Origin: Chromobotia macracanthus
Taxonomy: Eukaryota; Chordata; Actinopteri; Cypriniformes; Botiidae
Length of the DNA stretch: 64,000 nucleotides
Assembly (NCBI GenBank): GCA_036877525.1
Contig: JAZGTH010000015.1
Span: 7,835,001 to 7,899,000, forward strand
Direction: 5' to 3'
Shown here: one piece after another, positions 1 through 11,475 of the stretch
How the letters are laid out: every line of letters begins with the position of its first letter
Position numbering within the stretch: the first letter of the stretch is position 1
Made by a program: the position numbers and the translations under genes
The notes under the pieces: generated by a model
The model's input: only the letters and a program-made list of their open reading frames with translations
Database searches by the model: none
What the model was told of the DNA's origin: nothing

Positions 1-1
1 C

Positions 2-526
2 CGCACCACCCAGTTGCTGGCACTATCCTGTGCCAAGCTCTCCGTGGGTGATGTTTGTATCTCTCTCACCCTTAAAAGCTTAAAAAACAACATTCAAAAG
101 AAAGATTACTTTTCAGACCCTGTGATGAAAAACAACAGCCCTCATTATGAAGCAGCCAAGAGCAATGGGCCAACTAATGATAGACCAATCCAAATTCAGA
201 ATCGTACGAGGGTATGTAAAATTACATCAGGAGAGGAGAACAGTTTTACAAGAACACTGGTTAAGACTTCCAACCTTGAAAATGTTTTGACCCTCTCAGA
301 GAATGGGGGCATAAACCCTCAGACAATGGTGAACCACCAAGCCCAGACAGAGAAAACATACACATCTGGTGCTATGAGGGCAGTTAGCCGAAAGAGGAGA
401 TGGTCTGCCCCAGAAAGAGGGGAGATGACAAGGTCACAGGAGAACCCTCAGATTTTACCTAAATGTTCCTTCCTCCCACACCAGCTGAAGGTCAGCATTG
501 AGGGCCGCTCTAGCACAGGCTCCTGA
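2..526 (+). CDS. atxn1: Ataxin-1, C-terminal part (partial, cut by window start)
   Basis: This is the last coding exon of ataxin-1, a nuclear repressor cofactor that works with Capicua. The frame is open from base 2 to the TGA at 524-526, about 174 codons. The first ~30 residues are the end of the AXH domain (motif CAKLSVGDVCISLTLK, almost identical to mammalian ATXN1), which mediates dimerisation and CIC binding. Near the C terminus the motif RKRRWSAPE (389-415) is intact. It carries the nuclear localisation signal, the UHM-ligand motif for splicing factors and the 14-3-3 phosphoserine equivalent to human Ser776 (TCT at 404-406). The end, IEGRSSTGS, matches human IEGRSNVGK. The linker between the domains is diverged and fish-specific. 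Any polyglutamine tract would lie upstream, outside the window. The position next to mylip/dtnbp1/jarid2 supports ATXN1 over ATXN1L. Confidence 0.92.
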   Translation, partial: RTTQLLALSCAKLSVGDVCISLTLKSLKNNIQKKDYFSDPVMKNNSPHYEAAKSNGPTNDRPIQIQNRTRVCKITSGEENSFTRTLVKTSNLENVLTLSENGGINPQTMVNHQAQTEKTYTSGAMRAVSRKRRWSAPERGEMTRSQENPQILPKCSFLPHQLKVSIEGRSSTGS

Positions 527-3500
527 GGGGCATCCGAACTCCACAGAGCAGTGGTGGGGAGTCCACTTGCAACTGGGTCTGTTTTCCAATCAAGAAATAC
601 ATTAACTAGCCTTACTCAACTAATCCAGACTTCAAAAGATACAAACTTGATTTGAACTGAATAAAATGTGGTTTCACTTGTTGTCCAAGGAAATGCTTTG
701 CTTCAACTACACAGAGACACTAAACAAAACATTCCCCATCACTGCCATGGACTCACACCTAAAGAGGGACAGGGAACCCAGATATACATTTTGGTATTTT
801 GTTGCTTTCCTGTGACATTCGTATCCAGGTTACTGTAATGTTAGTTTATTTTACACAACGTGTGTGATCATTGGAGTCGTGTCATATTAATCTTTTTTAG
901 CTGTAAAGTTTTGGGTTGTATATTGCAAGGTTTGTGAGTGTTACCAATTAGATTTTTCTCAGCCCTCTGTGTGTTTTGTGTTTAAATTAGTCTCCTGGTA
1001 CCTGTACTAAATTCATTCATAATCAGGGCCTTTACTGGATGAGGACTGCTTCAGGGACTGATGGTGAAAGGTTAACAATGAGATTTGTGTATGATTACGA
1101 GTGTATTTCAGTGAGCTGTGCAAGTATGATTATCTCAACAGGAGCCGCCTTCCAATTGTTACTACCCCCAGTTAAGACCTTACTTACACAATGTTTTCTG
1201 TGAGTGACAAGCTTGGCTTGAGTGACTACTTTGAATCAGACCTAGGTTAAGTATAGTGTCAAGATACAACATTGAATGTCGAATGATTTAATCTTGTTTT
1301 ATTTCAATTGTTGGTAGTTTTCTAGATATGCAATACTGAGCTTTCACATACCTCATATGTGCATTTAACAAATAACCCAATCAGAAGGCCTGATTAAATC
1401 TGTGATTTCAGTTTTGAGTAAGAAAGCAGTAGATAAACCTTCACATTGTCCAACTGGTCATGTGTAGAGAAGTCTCTACTCCAGTCAGAGCATTAGCACT
1501 TTAAATGAAGGTTAAGGTATGTTGAATGAATGGATGGAAACATTCCCACCTCTATTTGGTTACTACAGCAACAGTCAGTTTTGAGTGCTGTTAGTCATTT
1601 TGTGCATTACTACCCATTTTAGGTGCAAAGCACTGCTCGTTTAGTATTTTTCAATAATCATGTCTTTCCACCATTTCCAAGTATGTTTGGCCTTACGTAG
1701 TCCAGCTGCAATAATGAACTCTCTCTTACAGATGCAGTTTAATCACCATACATCAACAACTACATATTTTTGGCAGCATTCTTTTGTATTGAAATCTACC
1801 TGTATAAGAAATTAAGTAAATCTTATGAAGTTCACATAAATTATAAAGAGCAAATACAGGATTAATTTTGACATAAAAAATTTAATTTAGTGGGTTGAAG
1901 GAGGATCTAAGGGATAAACATACCGTTATTACAGTTTTGCTGTAATAATGTGTCCTGTGTCATTGTATGTAACCCTGATGTGCTAAACATGACCTTTTAC
2001 TGATATAGACCTCAGTCAACATATTTAATTTAACACAATGAAAAAGAGGCTGTGAGGAAGATGGAAGTATGTTTATTCTGCAGTACTTTTGTAGAAAAAG
2101 CACCCTCAAAATCCTGCATAATTAGACCTACATTTTGAACAGACTATTTCTATTTGTATCATATTAAATATGGCATCTAGTCTGACTAAGGCCCACTGTA
2201 AATCAATTTAAAAGATTAATTAAATAACACATTTTAATGTTGATATTCTTAGCAAGATGCTACTAATGGCATAAAAACTAAAATCCTTGTACTGATCCAC
2301 AGACTTACAGTTATGTGTATTACAAAAACAAATAACAAACAAACCTGAAAACCCAAAATGTTAAATCTATTTTCAAATCTATTTTTAAATTTTAGTATCT
2401 ATGATTCATATCTATTTTCTTTGCTTCTTTATGTTTGCCATGCTGGTCATATTAAACAGATTCAAAGAAATGAATTTAGTACATTTGCAATTATAGATAA
2501 CGTTAAAAGACAAAAAAATTAAATGATGAATATAATTTCTGTACTATATTCCATAAATAAAATGAAAAGCCTTATGGAATAGTGTCCCACGTTTTTTTTT
2601 GTGTGGAACAGTCAAAATATCTTACAAACAACTTCACTGACTGTTTTATCAATTTAAGTGCTGTTATGAAATCAGAAATAATATCTAAATACATATAAGG
2701 ATTTTGCTATTTGCACAAGTAGAAATAATAAAGTAGATTAAAGCCGAGTATGTACGGAGACCCAACACTTCATTTTGCCAGCTCTGTGGTTCATCATCTG
2801 CTATAACAGCTATACATTCTGATATGTGTGAGTTGTCAAAAAAAGTCCTTGTGTTGACTGACCTTAGAAAGGCATTGTTGTCTGTCTAGGGTAACATTCA
2901 GATGGAATCACAATAGACCTCATATGGTAGACATAATGCTTGATTGCACATTCAGTCCTATTTGGATAGATTTATGCACTTTTGAAGAAAGAGGACAATG
3001 AGGGAGAGCCATTAAAGGGATGGGTAATCAGTAGCCATGCATAGCTACAATATGTTCAATGCAGTCTATTGTAATAGTGATATGGGTAAGGCAGTACAAG
3101 GCTCGGCACTATGATACAATACGCTAACCATGAAAGTCATTGTCTGTGTCTGGATTGTTCTTCATATGTATAATTGTTCTCTTTTTTCCCTGTGTAGCTA
3201 TGTACATTCAAACCTCAGTGTGTTTGTGCACTGTGTGGAAAACTTCATTGTGCTTGTGCTTCAGTTTCGACCTGACAACAGCGATGTATTAGTAGCTAGG
3301 CAACAACAAATATTATTCAAAAGGCTGTCAACCACTTTAGGACATAAAGGCATTAAAGAGAATTATAACATTAGTAAAACTGCATCCTCAGGTCGAGAAA
3401 CTGGCCCAATGACTGTTTTGTTCCTGTTACGTTTTGCAACAACATTCAGAGTTACGACTGAAACTGAGCCGCGTCTCATTTAGTTTCGAGCGCTGCGTGC

Positions 3501-5560
3501 GATTCATGTGAACTAACTGGATGGCTATTGCTCCCTCTACAGCCCATCACTGTACATGCACCCAATGTATAAAAAATAGCATGACAAGTTGTGAATGTAG
3601 CTCATGTGCTTGCTTTGAAAATGTGTTCATATGGAAAATACAACATTCTGTTGTATGTACAATGCTGGGCATCAACAATATGGCTTTTTATATTATATAT
3701 CCAAAGACAGTCTTTACTGTATGCACATGCCTCAACAATGTATAGCCAGGAATAGTTCTAGCAATAGCACAAGGCCTCGTTATGGGTCGGGAGACCAAAC
3801 TTGACGTCTAGAGACCGATCTATACAGAACACGTGCAGTCACTGATCTCGTTTTTTTTATGCTGTAAAGGGAGTTCTGGGGTAGATCTTTTACCTCCCAT
3901 TAAACCTCAATCTCCAGAGTGACACCTTAAAAATAGCACATAACTGATTTCCCATTTTTAATGTATTCAGTGTAAATGACTATATTTGTGTGATTAGTTG
4001 TACCTGTGATATTTTTCTCATTCTTTAAAAAGCTCCTTTTCTACAAACTGACAAAAAGCAATTAAGACAAGAGTCAACCTCAACTTTTCTAACTGTGGCG
4101 TGTTTACGTGAACAGAGCATCCGAGACTGTTCAGTGGAGTCAGTGATTATTTCTTTGGTGGTGCTTGCAAGTTTTTTGTAGTTAGAGCTGTTTTGATTTT
4201 TATGAAATCGAAAGGAACATCGGACTCAACGTTTGGCGATTATGTCCAGTTAAATGACTTCCTGTATAGTACAAATCGTACAAATTGTATCTGTATAATC
4301 ATTCTAATAAAATACTGTGCCAATATTAGTTGCCTTTTATTTGATACACCAACGTATATTTACTGTCAGGCCAGTTATGGATGCATATGTTTCAATCTCA
4401 AAGATAACATTCTATTTGAACCCTGACATTCTGATTACACTTAACAATCTTTCATACATGCACAAAGTTTATGCAAAGATGCGAAAAGATTGACAGAGTG
4501 ATTCTCAATTAAACTATTGCCCCTGTAACAGTGATAGACTTGTTGAGCACATAGATAAGAACTCTCCTGAGACACTAACCTTCTGGCAGAGTGATGCCTT
4601 ACATAAAACCCCAGCCACCCTCTATTACATAACCATTGAACACACATTCTCAAAGGTAGTGTGCTGCTTCAGGTCTCAAAGTATAGCTTGACATGAAAAT
4701 GCCTGTGACGGGTTCAACTGAGCAAGAGTGATGAACTTTGGGCTGTAGGTATTTCTGAGTCTATAGTGTATGCATGGAGAACATTTTGTACAATGTTCTG
4801 GTCTCCTATATTACAGACCCTCCTAATCTAATAGTCTTATTACTACAATATGGTATAATACAGTATAGACTATGATATAGTCTAAATGGAGTTTCTCTAT
4901 TTATTAAAAAAACATTTATAAATACATACATTTTAATCTAAATTAATGTACTTGGGGAGCAGTTTATGAGTTTATCCATTTTTAAACAGCATATTAAAGA
5001 CATTGGCTACAGTCTGTAAGTATTCCAGTGTATCAGTGTATTCCACATGTGCCATGTCTCTTAACCTTACTGTACATTTTGTGCAGTCATTTTAAAATTA
5101 TAATAGGTATAACCTTTGCCATCAATGTGTACACATCTGTACAGTAAAACACAGCATATCAGTACAATTACATGCACAGTATATCAGTACAGTACGTGCA
5201 AAACGTGTTAATATTACATTTAACAGGACTGTATTGTAAGGTAATGTATAGTAACACTCTTACACAATATTATATGTTACAGAATAGCAGCTTTTTAGCT
5301 GCATGTTGTGTTAATATTGCCTGAAGCTAATGTAGTTGATTTTAAGGTTTGCTTTGTTAAATATAATAGTTACCTTCAGTTGGATTATGACAAACAGGGT
5401 GTGCGTGGTATTTCCTTTTGTATGTACTTGGGTGCAAATAAAAGGCATGGGAAGGTGTGACAGCAGAGTTTTGACAATCCACCCAACAAATACAGCTTAT
5501 GTGAATACAGGCTTTACAAAGAACAACCCCAGGACAAGAACAAATGACAAGGTGCTTAAA
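527..5560 (+). other. atxn1 3' UTR and intergenic DNA, no gene seen
   Basis: About 5 kb of AT-rich sequence between the atxn1 stop codon and the mylip 3' end. Mammalian ATXN1 has a 3' UTR of several kilobases, so much of this may be transcribed. AATAAA signals on the + strand occur at 660-665, 2556-2561 and 4306-4311, and I cannot tell which is used. Short frames such as 3130-3483 and 4193-4426 have no recognisable domain or splice context. In human this interval holds GMPR, but I see no GMPR-like coding sequence on either strand. A perfect 9-bp stem with a 5-nt loop lies at 1926-1948. Confidence 0.5.
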
Positions 5561-5564
5561 AGTT

Positions 5565-5570
5565 TTTATT
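5565..5570 (-). terminator. Candidate mylip polyadenylation signal
   Basis: TTTATT on the + strand reads AATAAA on the mylip strand, 652 bp beyond its stop codon, followed in transcript orientation by a G/T-rich stretch (AGCACCTTGTC). This gives a plausible 3' UTR of about 0.65-0.7 kb. Other TTTATT words occur nearby, so the choice is tentative. Confidence 0.4.
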
Positions 5571-5731
5571 TTATACCAAAACTAAAACTGATAAAATACA
5601 CATTGATAATAAAAATAACAATCGTTTTAAATTTATTTTATGAATACTGTGGCAGTATGAAATCTCTTTTAAAATGTACTCAAATGTTTTTGACATATTT
5701 TAAGATAAAACTACAAACTCTCAGCCATGTG

Positions 5732-5734
<3 letters not shown>

Positions 5735-5764
<30 letters not shown>
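5735..5764. repeat. (AT)n microsatellite
   Basis: Uninterrupted AT dinucleotide run of about 30 bp, just beyond the mylip 3' end or within its 3' UTR. Confidence 0.95.
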
Positions 5765-5767
<3 letters not shown>

Positions 5768-6221
5768 TATGTACCTTTAAAATACTTTTCATTAAAATAT
5801 TTGGCTGTTGTGGAGTGTCATCTATTACCCTTAGCTATACTTGCCTACGACTTGCAGAATACAACATAAAATAAATATGAAATAAACCCCTACTCTAAGA
5901 CAAATACAGAGTATATAACAACATTTACACTATTTTTGTGGTTCACAGTATAGACAGTAGTACAGTGATCAATATTTGTCTGTGTTGTATTTCGGCATTA
6001 TATACTCTCTGTCAGATTTGCACTGATTTCAAAAATTCAAAAGTTCTTCTGTAGTCTGGAGAATGTTGCAGTACTGACAGTTCAGTCATTATTTTTGAGG
6101 TACTAACAGCCAGCCTCTCTGTGCTTCATGTAATATTTAACCATAACATTTCTACTCTTCTACAAAGAGTCTGTGGCCAATAGTAAATCGGTCCGGGTGT
6201 GGCATTCAGAAGTTATCCGTC

Positions 6222-9200
6222 CTACATTTGGCAGGTCTTTTCTTTATGGTTACACTCCTCTGAGATGGCAGTCCCTCTGGGTACACTGAAGGTGGTGGTT
6301 TTTGCCTCTACCAGGGTAAGCAGACTGGCACAGGTGGGTAAATAGACATGCTGAACACGGTCCACCCCTGAGCGGCACACTGGGCAATACTGATAAGAAA
6401 AAGAGAGTTTAATACCTCATATGTTAACTTACATATAGTACATATCTCTATTATATCTAGACATTACATTTTATCATTTGTATTACTATTTAGTATAGGC
6501 AACTATATATATTCATGTACCACTAAACTGATATAACACTTGTATGATGTCAGAGGATGTCAAAGGTCATAGGACAGCTGAGCTGTGTATGGAAAACCTC
6601 TGGCTATCAAGATCTTCAGCCTTGAACAGATAATAACGGTTGACAACACGTCAAGAAACGTTTCAAGAGGGTAACCTAAGGGTAAACTGTATGTTCTTTT
6701 AATCATTAACTTAACTAGTCAATTTGGTCTAAGAAAATCTTTCATTATATATTTAAAAGAAACTTTTCTGAATTCTGAATATATACAAATGTATTACATT
6801 CATGTTCAGACTTGTGTTAATCAATTATGTTACATCAATCAGTCATTGTTTAAACCCACTAGTGTTACTTGTGTGTGTATTTTTGTAGTAATTACACAGT
6901 AATTACCTGGAGTTGGCTGGCACAGTTATTGCAGCTGAACATATGTCCACAAGGACAGAATGCAGCATTAATCTCCTGCTCACAGCACAGAGCGCAGGTC
7001 AGGGCTTCTTGTAGCCTTTGGAGCTTCTCCCTAAAAACATGAGTTTCTCTGCAGTTTTCACAGTTTTCCTTGCTTTCAGCTTGCGGTAAGAGACAGGGGC
7101 TGTTGATGTCTCTCTGACCCACGCATCCAGTCACCGCCATCCCAGCATTGAACAGGGCACGTCGGGCACGGTCGTACACTTCTTTGGATGTGCGCTGGAT
7201 GTCGAAGATGTACCTTTTACCAAGATCAATGCTTTCGTTGAGGAAAAGGGAGGCCAGATGACCCTTGAAGTCTCGACTATATTGCATCTTCACTGTGCTC
7301 ATTACTGTATCACACCTAATGAGTTAAGTTATATAAATCGTGTTATATTAAAAATAGGCAAGCAAGACATATTCCGTATCTATTGTTTTGCTTTTTAAAA
7401 TCTTGTATAAATAGTGAAACATTTTATTCTAAAAATCAAGAAAATCAATCTTTAGTCAAAACTGTCTGTATTGCTAACAGCTAATCTGCAAACTTTTACT
7501 TTAAAGAGGACTATCAGCTTAAAACTGGAGCAAACTCTGGAGCTTAAATTCTCTTTTGGTGTTACTTCAAGCAATACACACCTGTAGAAGGCATGGATCT
7601 CTGTCATGGCACGATATAACCCATTGGCAGCACTGGGGCTGATGAACCTAAACAGAAGTACCACACTGTCCCCGCTGTCCTTTGTGATGGTCACATATAC
7701 ATTCTTTCCAGACTGAGTAGCCATCTGAATGACTGGATATATGATTCTGAAAAGAACAAAGTGATCATTTCATCAGAATCATGGAATAGCATTAAAATGA
7801 CAGTATGGCATTTCCTATTAATTGTTGTCATATGTCTGTACCTTTCAACAGTAGTGAAATCTGTTCTGCAGATGAACAGGCCCTCTGGTCCAACACCAAT
7901 GACCACTTCCTGTCCTTCAGAGTCCCGGGCAGAGTGCCACTCCACACCATAGTTATTGAGGGAGGAAACCAGCTGCAGGGCTTGATATTCAGCTGAAGTC
8001 TGACTAACACCCTCCAATTCTTTATGTCTCATATAAATACTATGAAAACAATTTACACACACGCACACACAGACAAAACAAACACAACAAAAACAGTATT
8101 GTTTAGTTGAAAATTCCATCTGCAGCCATCTGACTTTGCATTTAGAGAAAGAACTTGTGATCAAACTCCCTGTGTTCTTACTTGTTGATGGTGTCATGGC
8201 TCGGGTCTTGACCATAGATCTGAGAGTAGCAGTACTTGGCTGTGTTATGGTTGTAATCTCCAAACTCTGCCTGTGCCAATAATGCACAGAGTTCTATTGC
8301 CTGCTCCCTGTCCAATCGCAAGCTTCCTTTGACAAGCTCCTCCCTCACATGCATCAAAAACAAATGTCTGCAGAGAAGCAGATGATACAAAACCTGTTAC
8401 CAAACACTGCCTAAATCCATATTTAGCATCTGAATGTTAAAATCAAATCAGTAAACAACTAAAAGCATATTAATGACTCCAGTTGGAGTACTGCACTTTC
8501 TTCTACCATGCAAATATTGTAGCACTAAAAGGGATAGATAATTTAACCCAAAAAATAAAAATTTTCCACCCTAAATCACCCTTGCGCCATTCAAACCTGT
8601 AATGCCTTTTTTTCTGTGGAACACAAAGAGGAATTTTTTAGAAATGTCTTAAAATCTGTGTTTTTTTTGTTCCAATACAATGGAAATCAGGGGGTGCAAC
8701 TGTTGTTTGGTTACCAACATATTTAAAAAAAAAAAAAAATTCCTTTTGCATTCACTTTAATATTTATTAAAGTAAATATTGCGTTAATTTTGGAATGACA
8801 GGAGGGTGACAACTAAATAGGTAATTTTCTGAAGAAAATGTGAGTAGTGCTTGCTGTGGCAAAACTTGGGAATATTTCAACAATGTTAACATGTTTTAAC
8901 ATGTTGCTAGTATGATTTAGCATTATGTTAGCATGATGTTTGTATGACTTAGCATGAAGCTAGTATGATGTTAGCATGACACTAACATGACTTAGCATGA
9001 TGCTAGCATGCCTCTCACGTTTTTAAATAGAAGTCATTAGGGTGGTTGCTAGGGCATGGTTATGAGTTTGAAATGTCACCATTTGTTGCTGCTTACTAAG
9101 CCGAGCAATGAGCCCACCCCCAAGTTTTACAACATTCTGATGCAGAGCTATAACGTCACAAAATTCAGCCCAATTTTAAGTTTATGGAATTTTTCGCCCA

Positions 9201-11475
9201 CTAAAAACATTGTACACCCAATCACTTATTAAAGTCATAGCACACCTCTCCTCAATAAGCTGGTCGATTTCATAACTCATTCATGGGTCCATGACAAACC
9301 GTGCGGGATGTTATTTACCATAGTTTTTTACAGAAAAATAAAAGGAAGTAGTATACAGGAGAATAATAGTGATGCTTTGCTTCGCAAGCACCACTAATAA
9401 CTTGACAACAAGCTTAAGCTTTTTTCCTTATCACATTGTAATACGCAGAGCCTCAGTTCTAACTCACAGAAACAGTTACATGCACTGTCAGCCCTTCATC
9501 TACAGTATCTTCAAAAATGAGCTGGCTTGAAGCCAAGTTTACTCAGTGAACTAAACCCAGTGAACTTCAGTAACAGAAGTGACATCTTGTACATCTGTGA
9601 CATCTGGCACATATTTCAATATTTCAACATAAATCACTTGTACAAGGAAGAACTCGCCTAACAAATTCATACACAACTTACATATACAATGCAATATACA
9701 ATACAATGCAATGCAAATATAGCTCAAACCTATTGCTAAAGGACAAACTTATGGACTTCATTTTGTGAATCATAATAAAGTTACAGCAATTAGCTTATAT
9801 AATAAAAAACAGGGAGTATGTAACGTAACACAATAAAGTCTGCAGCCTCCACAATGATCATTTGTTTGTCCGATTCAATATGATGTAAAAATAATTTTTT
9901 TTAAAAATCCTTTTAAAAAAAATAACAAAAGCTAAAAGCTGAAAAGCAGGGGTCTGGATCTTGTTCCACCATTGTGTAATATTATGTAAGAAGCAGAATC
10001 ACATTACAACACGTTTCAGCTCAGAAACAGCCAGGCATACTGACACCTCCCCACCCCCACCCTCCAAACCAACAGCACTCATCGGACGTGACCAAACAGT
10101 TCCACCAGTTTTCTAGACTGGAACACATTGTAACAAAACGTACTTTCCTGTGCCTTTGGAGACTCAAAAATTGAACCGATTCTGACATGCATATACAAAC
10201 ACACTCGTATACAACATGAACATTTAAACACACATGTCCCTTAAATTGTCTGCAGAACAATTTCAAAGACTACAAGAGGATACTCCTTATCTGAAAGTGT
10301 GCCAGTACAAGAACAAACATGTGCTGAAGCGCAGTTAACTCCCTGCCACAGGATCAGCACAGAGACTTTATATGAAAGATGCATGGAGATGTGGGTGAAA
10401 GGTAAACAAAACAACACAGCTGCTATTTCCTGTTTGCACTGGTGAGAAAAACAAATGGAAAACAGACCCATTATCCACAGACTTTACTTTTTCCAAAGCA
10501 AGCAAAAAAAGTACAGCTCTGCTGACACCGAGCATATTTCATTTTTTTCTATCATAGATAAATAAAGTTTCCAGTATCGTGATTATGGACAGGGTCTGTG
10601 TTAGGAATACAGGTCCATACTAAATTTAATTAAATTTTAAGTTTATTTACAAAGCGCTTTCCACAATTTTGCATTGTTGCAAAGTAGCTTTACAGCATAT
10701 TAAAAAGCCTTTAACAGCATATTAAAAACCATTTACAGCATATTAGGCTTCTCTGTTATTCTCTGAAGTTTCACCTTGTTTGCTCTTGCAGAATTAGATG
10801 CGGCTCAACAAAGAACTTCACTCGCAGCCTCAGTTTGCAGGGAGACAGACTGTCTACTTGTTGAGATATCCTGTTCCTGAGGTTTAGCCACAATACCTCT
10901 CCCTTTGTACCGGTGAACTGGAGTCCAAAATAATCCACCTCTATGATCCCCATCTTCCGACATACCTTAGAAATATAAACAACCAAATAAACAAAAGCAT
11001 TTTTCTATAGCATTTCTCGGATGCATACGGGTGATCTCATCTGAACAGACGAAACATACTATTACATAAGAGGAAAGCTCAGGTCAAGCGATGTTGTATG
11101 AACACAGAACCGCCTTTCATACTAAATTTGTAGCACATGAATAAACATACTAAAAAACTTTGATAAAGTTAATTAAACTTACACATTTGCGCTCAGTTTT
11201 CTTTAAAGACGCGCTTTTTTTGCGGTTTTAACAGTTATAAATGGCTAAAACATATTCGTTATAAAACAAAAATAAAATACTAACTTTAACCTTTTTTCAT
11301 ATTGCAATTTGGCACGAGTCAATTTTTTGGCAGGAAACGAGCCAAATGTGATCATGAAAAATGGTGAAACTTTCGAAAACGTGCTCACCTTGTCTAGGAC
11401 TTCTTCTCCGTTTGCTTTTGGATCCACCTCCTCTTCCAGAACAACAGAGTCCGGACGAGTAACGTGGCATAACAT
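6222..11475 (-). CDS. mylip: MYLIP/IDOL E3 ubiquitin ligase (FERM + RING), 7 coding exons
   Basis: E3 ligase that in mammals ubiquitinates LDLR, VLDLR and ApoER2 for lysosomal degradation and binds myosin regulatory light chain. Coding exons in transcript order, all with GT-AG borders and matching phases: 11475-11389, 10965-10775, 8367-8182, 8039-7842, 7746-7582, 7315-6907, 6389-6222. Together they give 467 aa (human 445). The start MLCHVTRPDSV matches human MLCYVTRPDAV. Exons 1-5 encode the FERM lobes, with VDYFGLQFTG and VKFFVEPHLILQEQTR in F1-F2 and EWHSARDSEGQ and YRAMTEIHAFYRC in F3. The RING spans residues 383-417 (CALC, CPCGH, CNNC, then CPVC in the last exon), so all zinc ligands are present. 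Beyond the shared HVYLPT motif the tail is longer than in human and unlike it. The gene lies head-to-head with dtnbp1 across about 760 bp. Identification is firm; the a/b paralogue is not resolved. Confidence 0.96.
6390..6906 (-). other. mylip intron 6
   Basis: A 517-bp AT-rich intron that splits the RING domain, separating the CPCGH/CNNC part from CPVC. Donor GTAATT on the minus strand. Nothing else recognised. Confidence 0.85.
8527..8830. mobile_element. Degraded short terminal-repeat element of a cyprinid-type family
   Basis: The left end reads GGGATAGATAATTTAACCCA and continues through TTCAAACCTGTAATGCC and TTCTGTGGAACACAAAGAGG. The right end reads GAATGACAGGAGGGTGACAA. These resemble the two ends of a very abundant non-autonomous element of carp-like fishes, whose consensus I recall as 'GGATAGTTCACCCAAAAATG' to 'GAATGACATGAGGGTGAGTA'. 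The copy is mutated and carries A/T runs in the middle. The family is recognised from memory, not from a search. Confidence 0.6.
8883..9012. repeat. Irregular tandem repeat with TAGCATGATG-type units
   Basis: At least ten variant copies of a ~10-bp unit (TTAGCATGATG, CTAGTATGATG, CTTAGCATGA) run back to back. It is probably a minisatellite or a low-complexity part of the adjacent transposon-derived DNA. Confidence 0.8.
9020..9400. mobile_element. Probable transposon-derived DNA of unknown class
   Basis: Follows the tandem repeat without a gap. It contains GGGTGGTTGCTAGGGCATGG and ends in a hairpin, TGCTTTGCTTCGCAAGCA (9373-9390), of the kind repeated in cyprinid genomes. A similar GGTGGTGCTTGCAAG occurs at 4158-4172. 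No coding capacity is visible and the class is not determined. Confidence 0.4.
10966..11388 (-). other. mylip intron 1
   Basis: A 423-bp intron with donor GTGAGC after codon 29 and acceptor CTAAG. No other feature seen. Confidence 0.85.

Larger units (their letters stand above)
8368..10774 (-). other. mylip intron 2, repeat-rich
   Basis: A 2.4-kb intron between the FERM F1 and F2 exons. Its 3' half in transcript orientation (8527-9400) is built almost entirely of repeats, listed separately. The rest (9400-10774) is unique-looking AT-rich sequence in which I see no gene. Confidence 0.8.

Noticed and set aside
5336..5869. 177-aa forward frame
   Set aside because: Low-complexity translation of AT-rich DNA that runs through an AT microsatellite; it overlaps the mylip 3' UTR region and resembles no protein.
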